Assembly: GCF_015355755.1 (NCBI RefSeq) | Contig: NZ_JACVEE010000002.1 | Location: 930,001 to 994,000, forward strand | Direction: 5' to 3' | DNA: 64,000 bases | From: Nocardia sp. XZ_19_385 | GTDB lineage: Bacteria; Actinomycetota; Actinomycetes; Mycobacteriales; Mycobacteriaceae | Shown here: one piece after another, positions 7,883 through 17,773 of the stretch | Position numbering within the stretch: position 1 is the first letter of the stretch | Layout: every line of letters starts with the position of its first letter | The notes under the pieces: generated by a model | Told to the model about the DNA's origin: nothing | The model's input: only the letters and a program-made list of their open reading frames with translations | Database searches by the model: none | Position numbers and translations under genes: made by a program

Positions 7883-8677
7883 TTGACCGGCGTTATGGAA
7901 AGTCCGTCGACCACGCTGCCCGGCTGGTTCACCGAGCTGTTCGCGCATCGGCGGTGGGTCCGCCGCGCCACGCCGTTTCCGCACGTCTATGTCCGCGATG
8001 TGTTCGTCGACGAGTTCTATCAGCGGCTCTCGGCCGAATACCAGCGCGTGCGCCGCGAACGGCCGGCGGAATTCCACGAGGTCAACGAGAACTACAGCGC
8101 CGACTCGATCTCGCTGAACAAGCTGCGGAGTGGGCCGCTGGCGCTGTTCACCTCCCGGGAATGGCACGACCTGATCGCGGGTGTCGCCGGCGTGCCCGGG
8201 ACCGGCGACATCGAGGGGGGCGTGCACCACCACCCGCCGGAGAGCCCGCGCGGCTGGCCGCACAGCGACCTCGCGCCCGCCTGGTTCCCCGGCGAACCGC
8301 CCGCGCCGGATGAGACCCGGCTCCCCGACAACACCGTCGACATCCAGAACGGTGAACGCGAACCCGATGTCGCCGCCCGCGAATTGGTGCGCGGCGTGGC
8401 GATCATGTTCTACCTCGCCAACGAGCCGAATTGGAACGCCGGCGACGGCGGCGAGACCGCGCTGTTCGCGCATGTGCACGGCCGTCACGATCCGGAGCCC
8501 GACCTGCTGGTGCCGCCGCTGAACAACTCCATGGTGATCTTCGAGTGCACGCCGCGGTCCTGGCACACCTTCGCGGGCAACAACGTCCACGATCGCAACT
8601 GCGTGGTGATGTGGCTGCACCGGCCGAAGTCCGAGGCCGTCCGGCGCTGGGGAGAGAACCACATTGTCGAGTGGTGA
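7883..8677 (+). CDS. 2-oxoglutarate/Fe(II)-dependent oxygenase (prolyl-4-hydroxylase-like)
   Basis: Likely non-haem iron oxygenase, about 264 residues. The iron triad is visible as HSD at 127-129 (GWPHSDLAP) and the distal His228 in RSWHTFAGNN, with Arg247 (MWLHRP) placed to hold 2-oxoglutarate. The fold resembles the 2OG-FeII_Oxy_3 group, which hydroxylates peptides, sugars or small metabolites; the substrate is unknown. The TTG at 7883 is preferred because GGGAGGGAG ends 5 bases before it; an ATG at 7859 is an alternative with a weaker site. The next gene starts 14 bases inside this one, so the two are translationally coupled and probably act on the same compound. Confidence 0.8.
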   Translation: MTGVMESPSTTLPGWFTELFAHRRWVRRATPFPHVYVRDVFVDEFYQRLSAEYQRVRRERPAEFHEVNENYSADSISLNKLRSGPLALFTSREWHDLIAGVAGVPGTGDIEGGVHHHPPESPRGWPHSDLAPAWFPGEPPAPDETRLPDNTVDIQNGEREPDVAARELVRGVAIMFYLANEPNWNAGDGGETALFAHVHGRHDPEPDLLVPPLNNSMVIFECTPRSWHTFAGNNVHDRNCVVMWLHRPKSEAVRRWGENHIVEW

Positions 8678-9428
8678 ACGCCGCGTCTGCCTGCTCACCG
8701 GCGCGGGCGGTCAGCTCGGCGACGAATTCTGCCGCCGCCTCTATACCGAATACGACATCGTCGCGGTACATCGCGAGCGGGTGCCCTCGGCGCCCTCCCA
8801 GCACGAATGGTTCATCGACCCGTTCCAGCCGGACGGCGCTGTGCCGGAGAACGATTCGCGCGTCCATCTGATCAGGGCCGACCTGACGGAGCCGGGCGAG
8901 GTGGAGCGGGTCGTGGACCTGGCGCTGGCCCGGTTCGGCCAGGTGGACCTGCTGGTCAACAACGCGGTGCACATTCCCACCCATCTCTACGGGCTCGTCG
9001 ACGGCGACGCCGCACTCGACGATTTCGATCGCACCTTCCGCACCAACGTCGGTGTGCCCCTGCGCCTTTCAACCCGCCTAGCGCAGCGCAGCTGGCTGCA
9101 CGACCGCGCCGGGAACCAGACCTGGAACCGCAATATCGTCAATGTCTCCTGCGTCTACGGCACCGAGGTCTTCCCCGGCGGGCAGGCGCTGCACGCGGCG
9201 TCCAAGGCCGCGCTGAACCATCTGACCCGGCATATGGCCGCCGAGTTCACCGAATTCGGGATCCGCGTGAATGCCATCACGCCCAACAGTTTTCCGGGTG
9301 TCGTGCCGATCGAGAACGTGCTGCGCGCCATCTTCGAACTCGACAACGGCGATATGACCGGCGGCGTCTTCGACGTCGATTTCGAATCCGGGGAACCGCC
9401 GGCGGGCAGGCACGCCCTGCCCGCCTGA
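8664..9428 (+). CDS. SDR-family protein with His in place of the catalytic Tyr
   Basis: Short-chain dehydrogenase/reductase fold, 254 residues. The cofactor motif TGAGGQLG is at 12-19 and the structural NNA motif near 99. The catalytic block reads S162...H177-A-A-S-K181, so the usual YxxxK tyrosine is His; a Tyr at 165 sits too close to Ser162 to be the normal residue. The protein may use another acid/base or bind a ligand without normal redox chemistry. The TTG start has GGGGAGAG 8 bases upstream and overlaps the oxygenase gene by 14 bases. Cytosolic; no signal or membrane segment. Confidence 0.85.
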   Translation: MSSGERRVCLLTGAGGQLGDEFCRRLYTEYDIVAVHRERVPSAPSQHEWFIDPFQPDGAVPENDSRVHLIRADLTEPGEVERVVDLALARFGQVDLLVNNAVHIPTHLYGLVDGDAALDDFDRTFRTNVGVPLRLSTRLAQRSWLHDRAGNQTWNRNIVNVSCVYGTEVFPGGQALHAASKAALNHLTRHMAAEFTEFGIRVNAITPNSFPGVVPIENVLRAIFELDNGDMTGGVFDVDFESGEPPAGRHALPA

Positions 9429-9435
9429 CGGCGCG

Positions 9436-10296
9436 TCAGCGCTGGTAGCTCACCCCGGTCAGCTGCTCGGACAGGTCCCAGAGCTGCTCGGCGAAAGCGG
9501 GATCCACCGCCTGCTTGACGCTCGGCGGCTCTTCCTTGAACCGGTGGAAGTACTTGCCGTTGATCGCCGCGGCATCCGGAGTGGTCACCAGGTGCACCAT
9601 CGGTTCGGCGCCCTTCTCGGGCCGGATGAAGAACGGCCGCGACAGCGGCGAGCGGATGAGCGCGCCGACCCCGAACGGAATGTTGTCGTACACATTGGTG
9701 GCGACCGCACCCGGATGGAACGCGGCGGTGACCAGCGCGGTGCTCGCGGTGCGGCGCGCCAGCTCCCGGGTGAACACGATATTGGCCAGCTTGGAGCCGG
9801 CGTAGGAGCCGAGCATCGAGAACGAGCCGGTGGGCGCGTTCGCGGTGTCCAGGTTCAGTTTCGCGGTCCGATAGGTCACGCTCGAGGTGTTGATGACCCG
9901 CGGCTGCGGAGCGGCTTGCAGGCGTTCCAGCAGGAGCGCGGTCAGCAGGAAGCCGCCGAGATGGTTGACCTGGAAGGTCCGTTCGTTACCGTCGGCGGTG
10001 ACGGCGCGTTCGGCCCAGGAGCCGCCCGCGTTATTGACCAGGACGTCGATCTGGGGAAAACGCCCCAGCAGTTGATCGGCGAGCTTGCGCACGTCGTCGA
10101 GCCGGGCGAAATCCGCGAGAAAATGCGCCGCACCGATCTTGTCGGCGACCTGCGCGGTCCGCTCCGGATTGCGCCCGACGACCGCGACCGTCGCACCGCG
10201 CTCGGCCAGCCGCTCGGCCGCCACCGCGCCGATCCCGTTGCTGGCGCCGGTGATGACCACCGTCTTGCCCTGTAAGTCCTTGTCCTGCACTGCCAT
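9436..10296 (-). CDS. Short-chain dehydrogenase/reductase
   Basis: Classical-type NAD(P)-dependent SDR, 286 residues. It has TGASNGIG near residue 17, NNAGGSW in the structural motif and an intact catalytic set (TSS ... YAGSK). The long form with an insertion before the Tyr resembles the retinol-dehydrogenase/WW-domain-oxidoreductase-like group. The ATG at 10296 (MAVQDKDLQGKTVVITG) has GGGAGGAAG upstream and begins just before the Rossmann fold; codons further upstream add a non-conserved tail. It is convergent with the Tyr-less SDR gene, ending 8 bases away. Substrate unknown. Confidence 0.88.
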   Translation of the reverse strand: MAVQDKDLQGKTVVITGASNGIGAVAAERLAERGATVAVVGRNPERTAQVADKIGAAHFLADFARLDDVRKLADQLLGRFPQIDVLVNNAGGSWAERAVTADGNERTFQVNHLGGFLLTALLLERLQAAPQPRVINTSSVTYRTAKLNLDTANAPTGSFSMLGSYAGSKLANIVFTRELARRTASTALVTAAFHPGAVATNVYDNIPFGVGALIRSPLSRPFFIRPEKGAEPMVHLVTTPDAAAINGKYFHRFKEEPPSVKQAVDPAFAEQLWDLSEQLTGVSYQR

Positions 10297-10552
10297 AACT
10301 TCCTCCCTGGATTGCCTACCCTCCCTGATCGTCGATGGTAAGGAAGAGTTCTTCAAGGGCGCATACCCGCGGTCGCGCCGAAGATGTCTCCCGGACTGCG
10401 ACCGGCGGGTGCGGTTCTGGCAGGCTGATCACCGCGCGGACGTCGGCGTGTTGGCGCCGAACGTCCCGGCGGGCTGCTGCATACTCACCACGGGGTGGCC
10501 CGCCACTCAGCGCAGGATGCAGCTCAACTCGATCCGAAAGTGCCGATACGAC

Positions 10553-12928
10553 ATGCGAGTCGACGGGCGGGACATCCCGGTCACGGGCAGCCTGCTGCAG
10601 CCCCTGACCAGGCGGACCACCGACATAGTTCGCGTCGTGCTGGCCGCCGCCTGGCTGGGCATCATCATCGCCGCGTCGGTGATCACCCGCCCGGAATGGC
10701 TGGCGCTGGAAAGCTCCGTCTCCGATATCGTCAGCTTCCTGACGCCGGATCAGTCGAATTTGGTCTATCTCGTCTACGGCGTGCTGATCCTGATCCTGCC
10801 GTTCGCGATCCTGGTCGAGTTGATCATCGGCAGACAGTGGAAGCTGCTGGCCGGATACGCGGCCGCGGCGCTACTGGCCGGGTTGCTGCTCTCGATTACC
10901 GGCACCGGATTGTCCGCGCCGCAATGGCATCTGCAGGTGCCGGATCGCCTGGACACCTTCCTGTCCCAATTCCTCGACGACCCGCGCTGGATCGCCATGA
11001 TCGCCGCGGTGCTCACGGTGTCGAGCCCGTGGCTGCCGCGGACACCGCGGCGCTGGCTGTGGTTCCTGCTGCTGTTGTTCGCACCGATCCACCTGGTGCT
11101 CTCGACCGTGGTGCCCGCCCGAGCCATGCTCGGGCTGGCGGTCGGCTGGCTCGTCGGCGCCGTCCTGGTGTGGCTGGTCGGCACGCCGGCGTTGGAGGTG
11201 CCACTGGACGCCGCCGTGCGGGTGCTGGCCAAGCGCGGGCACACCGTCACCGCGTTCCGGGTGGTGCGCCCGGCCGGGCCCGGTCCCCTGGTACTGGCCG
11301 CCGCCACCGTCGGCGACGAAGGTGACCTGAATGTCGAGCTGTACGGCAAGGATCAGCGCAGTCACGGCGCGATCCGAATGCTGTTCCGGTGGCTGACCAT
11401 CCGGCGCGGCGAAACCGCGGCCCTGCACGGGTCCATGCATCGCGCCGTCGAGCATCGCGCGCTGATGGCCGTCGCGGTCGGCGATCTGGGCCTGGCCGCC
11501 CAGGACACCATCGCGGTCGCTGCGCTCGATCGCGGCTGGATGCTGTACGCGCACACCATCCCCCGCGGCAAGCCGCTGAGCGAACTGACCGCCGAGGACC
11601 TGCCCAGTGTGTGGAGATCGCTGCAGGGCCTGCACAGTGGCCAGGTGTCGCACGGCGACCTGCGGCCCGAAGAGGTCCGGCTCGCTGACGACGGCATCAC
11701 CCGCTTCGCCGGTTTCGGCAATGCCGAGTTCGGCGCCTCCGAGGTGCAGCAGAAATCGGATATCGCCCAGCTGCTGGTGCTCAGCTCCGCGGTCTTCGGC
11801 AAGGAAACCGCGGTGCGGGCGGCGATCGACGCGCTCGGCGAGGAGCCGGTGCTGACCGCCTCACCGCGACTCACCAAGTCCGCCATGCCCTCCGGGATCC
11901 GCAAGTCGATCCCCGAGTGGAAGTCCGTACTCGCCGGGACCCGGGACGAGGTGCGCGAGCAAACCGGCAAGGACAAGATCGAAGCCGATCAGATCACCCG
12001 GTTCAGCCGCAAGCAGATCATTCAGCTGGCACTGCTGATCGGCCTGGTCTATGTCGCGTATCCGTTCATCAGCCAGGTGCCGACCTTCTTCACCCAGTTG
12101 AAAACGGCGAACTGGTGGTGGGCACTGGCCGGGCTGGGTGTCTCGCTGCTGACCTATATCGGTGCGGCGGCGGCACTCTGGGCCTGCGCTTCCGGGCTGG
12201 CGTCGTTCCCGAACCTGGTGATCATGCAGATCGCCAACACCTTCGCCGCCACCACCACGCCGGCGCGCGTCGGCGGCCTCGCGCTCAGTGTGCGGTTCCT
12301 GCAGAAGAGCGGGCTCGGGGCGGTGCGCGCGACCGCGGCGGTGGCCTTGCAGCAGGCCGTGCAGATCATCACCCACCTCTCGCTGCTGCTGTTGTTCAGC
12401 GTGGTGGCGGGCACCTCGACGAATCTCTCGCATTTCGTACCCGACGCGACCGTGCTGTATCTGGCCGCCGGTGTCGGCGTCGGCGTCATCGGGACCTTCA
12501 TGTTCGTCCCCAAACTGCGCCGCTGGCTCAACAATTCGGTGCGCCCGCAGTTGCAGGAGGTACTGGGCGAACTCGGTGATCTGGCCCGCGACCCGAGGCG
12601 GTTCGCCATCATCGTGCTCGGCTCGGCCGCCATCACCCTCGGCATGGCCGGCGCGCTGTGGGCCAGCGTTCAGGCCTTCGGCGGCGGCGCCAACTTCGTC
12701 ACCGTCACCATTGTCACCATGATCGGCGGCACCCTCGCCTCGGCCGCGCCCACCCCCGGCGGCGTCGGCGCGGTCGAGGCCGCCCTGATCGGCGGCCTCG
12801 CCGCGTTCGGCCTGCCTCCGGCCATCGCCGTCCCCAGCGTCCTGCTCTATCGCGTCCTGACCTGCTGGCTGCCGGTCTTCTGCGGTTGGTTCACCATGCG
12901 CTGGATGACGTCACGCAACCTGATCTAG
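10553..12928 (+). CDS. Flippase-like (LPG synthase TM-domain, UPF0104-type) membrane protein with degenerate kinase domain
   Basis: About 791 residues in three parts. Residues 20-250 hold roughly six hydrophobic segments. Residues 250-440 resemble a kinase/phosphotransferase lobe: HGDLRPEEV at 367-375 matches a catalytic loop with the usual Asn replaced by Glu, and the DFG-like site reads FAGFG (385-389) with Asp replaced by Gly. Residues 490-790 form an eight-helix domain of the lysylphosphatidylglycerol-synthase/AglD flippase-like type, with conserved TTTPARVGGLAL and PTPGGVGAVEA. The likely job is envelope lipid or glycolipid transport with a regulatory pseudokinase. The start is uncertain (ATG 10517 or 10553). 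The stop overlaps the convergent methyltransferase stop in CTAG. Confidence 0.8.
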   Translation: MRVDGRDIPVTGSLLQPLTRRTTDIVRVVLAAAWLGIIIAASVITRPEWLALESSVSDIVSFLTPDQSNLVYLVYGVLILILPFAILVELIIGRQWKLLAGYAAAALLAGLLLSITGTGLSAPQWHLQVPDRLDTFLSQFLDDPRWIAMIAAVLTVSSPWLPRTPRRWLWFLLLLFAPIHLVLSTVVPARAMLGLAVGWLVGAVLVWLVGTPALEVPLDAAVRVLAKRGHTVTAFRVVRPAGPGPLVLAAATVGDEGDLNVELYGKDQRSHGAIRMLFRWLTIRRGETAALHGSMHRAVEHRALMAVAVGDLGLAAQDTIAVAALDRGWMLYAHTIPRGKPLSELTAEDLPSVWRSLQGLHSGQVSHGDLRPEEVRLADDGITRFAGFGNAEFGASEVQQKSDIAQLLVLSSAVFGKETAVRAAIDALGEEPVLTASPRLTKSAMPSGIRKSIPEWKSVLAGTRDEVREQTGKDKIEADQITRFSRKQIIQLALLIGLVYVAYPFISQVPTFFTQLKTANWWWALAGLGVSLLTYIGAAAALWACASGLASFPNLVIMQIANTFAATTTPARVGGLALSVRFLQKSGLGAVRATAAVALQQAVQIITHLSLLLLFSVVAGTSTNLSHFVPDATVLYLAAGVGVGVIGTFMFVPKLRRWLNNSVRPQLQEVLGELGDLARDPRRFAIIVLGSAAITLGMAGALWASVQAFGGGANFVTVTIVTMIGGTLASAAPTPGGVGAVEAALIGGLAAFGLPPAIAVPSVLLYRVLTCWLPVFCGWFTMRWMTSRNLI

Positions 12929-13623
12929 TCCGGTTTGACGGCGAGCAGGGCACCGGTGATCGGCCGTACCGCGGTGAACTCGATGTCCCGGAAGCCGGTC
13001 TGCCGCAGCAGGTCCCGGTAGCGGCGGATGTCGACCGCGGCCACCGGATCGGCGTCCGGGCCGATCGCGGCGTGATCGTGGGTCTTGCGCCCGGCCGAGC
13101 GGCCCATCGCGCGGATCAGTGCCGGCAGGACGAGGCCGCGCGGATGGGTGTCGGCGAGCAGGATTCGGCCGCCGGGCCGCAGCACCCGAAACATCTGGGC
13201 CACCGCGGCGGGCCGATGCGCTTCCGGGATGTGATGCATGACGAAGGTGCAGGTCAGCACGTCGAGACTGGCATCGGGCAGTGGGAGTTGCTGGGCCGGA
13301 GCGAGTTCGAAGGTGCAGTTGGGCAGGTGCGCGGAGTGAGTGGTCGAGTAGGCGATCATCTCCGGGGAAGGATCTACGCCGGTCACCGATCCTTCGGCAC
13401 CGGTGCGCTGGGCGAGGTGACGTACCAGATCGCCCGGCCCGCAACCGATGTCGGCCACACGGTTGCCCGGCCGTACACCGCTCAGGACCGCCAATTTACG
13501 GTTGAGCGAGGTGCTGCGGCCGAGCATGAACACCGAGCGGAAGATCAGGTAGCTGCGCGGATTGGTGAGCAGGATGCCGACCTCGTCGGCAGGGTTCGCG
13601 GAGTGCGTCGTGGATTCGTTCAT
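12925..13623 (-). CDS. Class I SAM-dependent methyltransferase
   Basis: About 232 residues. Motif I is VADIGCGPGDLV, followed by GVDPSPEMI (acidic ribose contact) and the post-motif LPDASLDVLTCTFVMHHI, the usual Methyltransf_11/ubiE-like pattern. Substrate cannot be deduced; small lipids or quinones are common in this group. The ATG at 13623 (MNESTTHS) is chosen as the first sensible start; the ribosome site is weak, so a leaderless or upstream start is possible. It is divergent from a TetR regulator starting at 13728, which probably controls it. Confidence 0.85.
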   Translation of the reverse strand: MNESTTHSANPADEVGILLTNPRSYLIFRSVFMLGRSTSLNRKLAVLSGVRPGNRVADIGCGPGDLVRHLAQRTGAEGSVTGVDPSPEMIAYSTTHSAHLPNCTFELAPAQQLPLPDASLDVLTCTFVMHHIPEAHRPAAVAQMFRVLRPGGRILLADTHPRGLVLPALIRAMGRSAGRKTHDHAAIGPDADPVAAVDIRRYRDLLRQTGFRDIEFTAVRPITGALLAVKPD

Positions 13624-13686
13624 AGCTTTATGGTCAGCGGGTAAGGCGGTATCTACCAGGAACAATGCGCGGCAAACAGTTCGTTT

Positions 13687-13713
13687 CCGGACACCTTGCC
13701 GGGTATTGTCCGG
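13687..13713. promoter_or_regulatory. 27-base inverted repeat in the TetR/methyltransferase promoter region
   Basis: CCGGACA (13687-13693) and TGTCCGG (13707-13713) are perfect arms around a 13-base spacer, 15 bases upstream of the TetR start. The location between a TetR gene and a divergent enzyme gene suits an autoregulatory operator. Confidence 0.5.
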
Positions 13714-13727
13714 CTTCGGGAGACGAT

Positions 13728-14312
13728 ATGAACGAGAGCGCGGATCGCCGCGTCCGCCGGACCAGGCAGCTGCTGCACCGGGCGTTGATCGAGCTGATGC
13801 TCGAGCGCGGGTACGACCGAATCACGGTGCGCGACATCCTCGAACGCGCCGATGTCGGACGATCCACGTTCTACGCGCACTTCCGCGACAAAGACGATCT
13901 ACTGGTGGTGAGCAGCACCGAGTTCCTGCGAACGGCCCTGAGTGCGGCCGAACGCAGTGCGCCGCATGCCGATTGGGCACCGCCGGAGTCCGATCCGCTC
14001 GCGCCGATGTACACCATCTTCTGGCTGACCGCCGAATACTCCGATGTGTACCGAGCCTGGCTGGGCCGCAAGAGCAGCGGCGAGCTGTTGCGCGCCTACC
14101 AGGCGGTGCTGGCCGAGATACTCAGCGAACGACTGGCGGATCGCCTCGATCTGGACAAGGCCGAGCTGGCCGCCACGGTGACGTTCCTGTCCTGGGGCGT
14201 GGTCGGGCTGCTCGGGGCGATCGCGCAAGACGATCCGCCGACTCCCCCGCGCGAGGCGTACCGGCGCCTGAATCAGCTGGTCGAACCCGGGCTTCGCGCC
14301 CAGCTGCGCTGA
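13728..14312 (+). CDS. TetR/AcrR-family transcriptional regulator
   Basis: 194 residues. The N-terminal helix-turn-helix (RRTRQLLHRALIELMLERGY ... ADVGRSTFYAHFRDKDDLL, residues 10-55) is typical of TetR proteins; the C-terminal domain is divergent, as expected for ligand binding. The ATG at 13728 has CGGGAGA upstream. It is divergent from the methyltransferase, and an inverted repeat lies directly in front of this gene. Ligand unknown. Confidence 0.9.
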   Translation: MNESADRRVRRTRQLLHRALIELMLERGYDRITVRDILERADVGRSTFYAHFRDKDDLLVVSSTEFLRTALSAAERSAPHADWAPPESDPLAPMYTIFWLTAEYSDVYRAWLGRKSSGELLRAYQAVLAEILSERLADRLDLDKAELAATVTFLSWGVVGLLGAIAQDDPPTPPREAYRRLNQLVEPGLRAQLR

Positions 14313-14314
14313 AC

Positions 14315-14920
14315 TCAGCGGCGGCGCAACAACTCCAGCGCCACCGCCGAGGTGAGACTGCCCGCGGTGACCAGCTCCAGGTTGGCCAGGGACGCGGCGT
14401 GCGCCTCCGAGGTGGCGGCGGTGACGCAGTCGGTGACGACGTGCACGGTGAACCCGAGATCGGTGCCGTGGCGCGCCGTCTGCTCGACCGTGAGATTGGT
14501 GGCCACGCCGGTCAGAAAAAGAGTGTCGACCTCGTGTTCGGTGAGCCATTCGACGATCTTGCTACCGGCCAGACCGGACAGCTTCTGGTTTTCGAAGGCC
14601 ACCGTGTACCGCCCGGCCATCTCCGGAATAGTCTGCGCCCCAGCCGATCCCGGGCGGAAATCGGTCTGCCCGGCCGCGACCGAGCGCATGAAACCGGTGT
14701 TGCGGACCAGCTCGCCCTCCCCGATCGGGATGGTGAAGCGAGTGAACACCACCGGCACCCCGGCATCGAGGGCGCCCGCGTGGAAGCCGACGGCCCGGCG
14801 CACCACCCCGCTGCGTGCGACGGGGGCCGCCAGCATCGGCCCGAAGAAGCCCTCGGGCCGAATCACATTCACCTGCCAGTGCAGTCCGAGCACGGCGGCG
14901 CGGATGCGGGGAGTAGCCAT
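14315..14920 (-). CDS. Isochorismatase-fold (cysteine hydrolase) protein lacking the catalytic triad
   Basis: 201 residues with the isochorismatase-like Rossmann fold: GVATNLTVEQTARHGTDLGFTVHVVTDCVTA near the C-terminal half is diagnostic. However the nucleophile position in GVATNxCVExTA is Thr134, the Asp of the usual DMQ motif is His14 (LHWQ), and the Lys expected four residues before the SGL motif is Asn. All three catalytic positions are thus altered, so hydrolase activity is doubtful. An alternative ATG at 14938 adds six residues. It ends 2 bases after the convergent TetR gene, and lies downstream of the acyl-CoA synthetase gene on the same strand. Confidence 0.82.
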   Translation of the reverse strand: MATPRIRAAVLGLHWQVNVIRPEGFFGPMLAAPVARSGVVRRAVGFHAGALDAGVPVVFTRFTIPIGEGELVRNTGFMRSVAAGQTDFRPGSAGAQTIPEMAGRYTVAFENQKLSGLAGSKIVEWLTEHEVDTLFLTGVATNLTVEQTARHGTDLGFTVHVVTDCVTAATSEAHAASLANLELVTAGSLTSAVALELLRRR

Positions 14921-14958
14921 GGGCCGATCATGAAGCATCCGCACCGGCGGCGCACGGT

Positions 14959-16530
14959 TCAGGCCGAATAATCCTTGCGGAGCTGTACTTTGACTACCTT
15001 GCCGCTGGCGTTGCGGGGCAGTTCCGGGATCACGACCAGGTCTTTCGGGTGCTTGTAGCGGGCCAGGTTCTCGTTGAGGAACGGTTCCAGTTCCGCGATG
15101 GTCAGCTCCGCCGCGGGGTCGGTGAGCGCGACCACCGCGACCGGCACCTCGCCCCATTTCTCGTGCGCGCGCCCGATCACCGCGGCCTCGCGGATCTTCG
15201 GGTGCGCGAACAGCACGTTCTCCACCTCGGCGCAGTAGATGTTCTCACCGCCGGAGATGATCATGTCCTTCTTGCGATCGACGACGTAGACGAAACCGTC
15301 CGCGTCCTGACGCACCAGGTCACCGGAGTGGAACCACCCGCCCGCGAAGGCCTCCGCCGTCGCTTCCGGCTTGTTCCAGTAGCCCTGCATGAGAGTCGGT
15401 CCGCGGTAGACGATTTCGCCGATCTCGCCGGGCGCGACATCGTTCATCTCGTCGTCGACGATCCGGGTCTGGATGGTGGGGATGGGCTTGCCGACCGAGC
15501 CTAGCTTCGTGATCGCGTCCTTGCCCTCCAGAACGCAGGTGATGGGCGACATCTCGGTCTGCCCGAACACCGCGACGTTCTGCGCCTCCGGGAAGCAGTC
15601 GGCCATGGCCTGCAGCACGGTGTCCGAGGCGGGCGCCGCGCCCCAGCTCAGCATCTTCAGCGCCAGCTTGCGCTGCTTGACGGTCGGCTCGTCGCAGATC
15701 AGCTGCCACTGCGCGGGCACGCAGAACGCCGTGGTGGCCCCTTCGCGTTCCACCGCGTCCAGGTATTCGGTCGCGTCGAAGGCGCCCAGCGGATGCAGGA
15801 TGGTCTTGCCGCCGAGCATGAAATACGGTGCGAGACTGCCCAATCCGGCGATGTGAAACAGCGGCGAGGTACAGAAGCCGACCGAGTCGGGCGTGATCTC
15901 CATGGCCCGGATACAGGTCAGCGCCTGGGCGTTCATGTTCGCGTGCGAGAGCACCGCGCCCTTGGGGCTGCCGGTGGTGCCCGAGGTGTACATGATCAGG
16001 CTCGGGGTGTCTTCGGGAATGTCGAGCGGGGTGTGCGCCGCGCCGCCCTCTTCGAGCAGCTCATCGAAGCCCAGTACGCCCTCGCCGGACTTGCCGTTGA
16101 TGACGACGCAGGTCGCCAGCGTGGGCGCCTGCGCCTGCACCGCGGTGGCCAGCGGCTGCAGCACCGTGTCGGTGACGATCGCCTTCGCGCCACTGTCGCC
16201 GACGATGTAGGCGACCTCGGGCGGGGTGAGCCGGAAGTTCACCGGCACCGCGATCGCGCCGAGCGCGTTGATGCCGAACACGGCCTCCAGGTATTCGGGG
16301 TAGTTCAGCGCCAGCAACAGCACCCGGTCCCCGAAGCCGACGCCGCGGCGGGCCAGCGCGTCGGCGAACTTCTGCGACCGCTCGTGCAGCTGCGCCCAGG
16401 TGGTGTCCTGCCCCCGGAACCGCAGCGCGACCGCGGCGGGGCGCATCAGCGCGTGCGTCGCGAGCTGGTTGTTCCAGTGGTTGCGCCGCGAACGAATCGG
16501 CTCGTCGAGCGCTTGGGCACCGTTGGTCAT
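14959..16530 (-). CDS. Fatty-acyl-CoA synthetase / acyl-AMP ligase (FadD-type)
   Basis: ATP-dependent ligase activating a carboxylic acid to its CoA thioester, 523 residues. The AMP-binding P-loop LIMYTSGTTGSPKGAVLSH lies near 170-190, the adenylate motif GQTEMSP in the middle, and the hinge/C-terminal signature DRKKDMIISGGENIYCAEVE near 420, with a late catalytic-lysine region PRNASGKVVKVQLRK. The ATG at 16530 has GAGGAGCTC upstream. It is divergent from an NMO-like gene, suggesting joint regulation and a shared lipid or aromatic-acid pathway. Chain length preference is not readable. Confidence 0.92.
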   Translation of the reverse strand: MTNGAQALDEPIRSRRNHWNNQLATHALMRPAAVALRFRGQDTTWAQLHERSQKFADALARRGVGFGDRVLLLALNYPEYLEAVFGINALGAIAVPVNFRLTPPEVAYIVGDSGAKAIVTDTVLQPLATAVQAQAPTLATCVVINGKSGEGVLGFDELLEEGGAAHTPLDIPEDTPSLIMYTSGTTGSPKGAVLSHANMNAQALTCIRAMEITPDSVGFCTSPLFHIAGLGSLAPYFMLGGKTILHPLGAFDATEYLDAVEREGATTAFCVPAQWQLICDEPTVKQRKLALKMLSWGAAPASDTVLQAMADCFPEAQNVAVFGQTEMSPITCVLEGKDAITKLGSVGKPIPTIQTRIVDDEMNDVAPGEIGEIVYRGPTLMQGYWNKPEATAEAFAGGWFHSGDLVRQDADGFVYVVDRKKDMIISGGENIYCAEVENVLFAHPKIREAAVIGRAHEKWGEVPVAVVALTDPAAELTIAELEPFLNENLARYKHPKDLVVIPELPRNASGKVVKVQLRKDYSA

Positions 16531-17716
<1,186 letters not shown>

Positions 17717-17773
17717 CGACTGCCGAATGAATCTTTCAGTACGAAGCTGCCATTGAGCCCCGACCAGGTCTTA

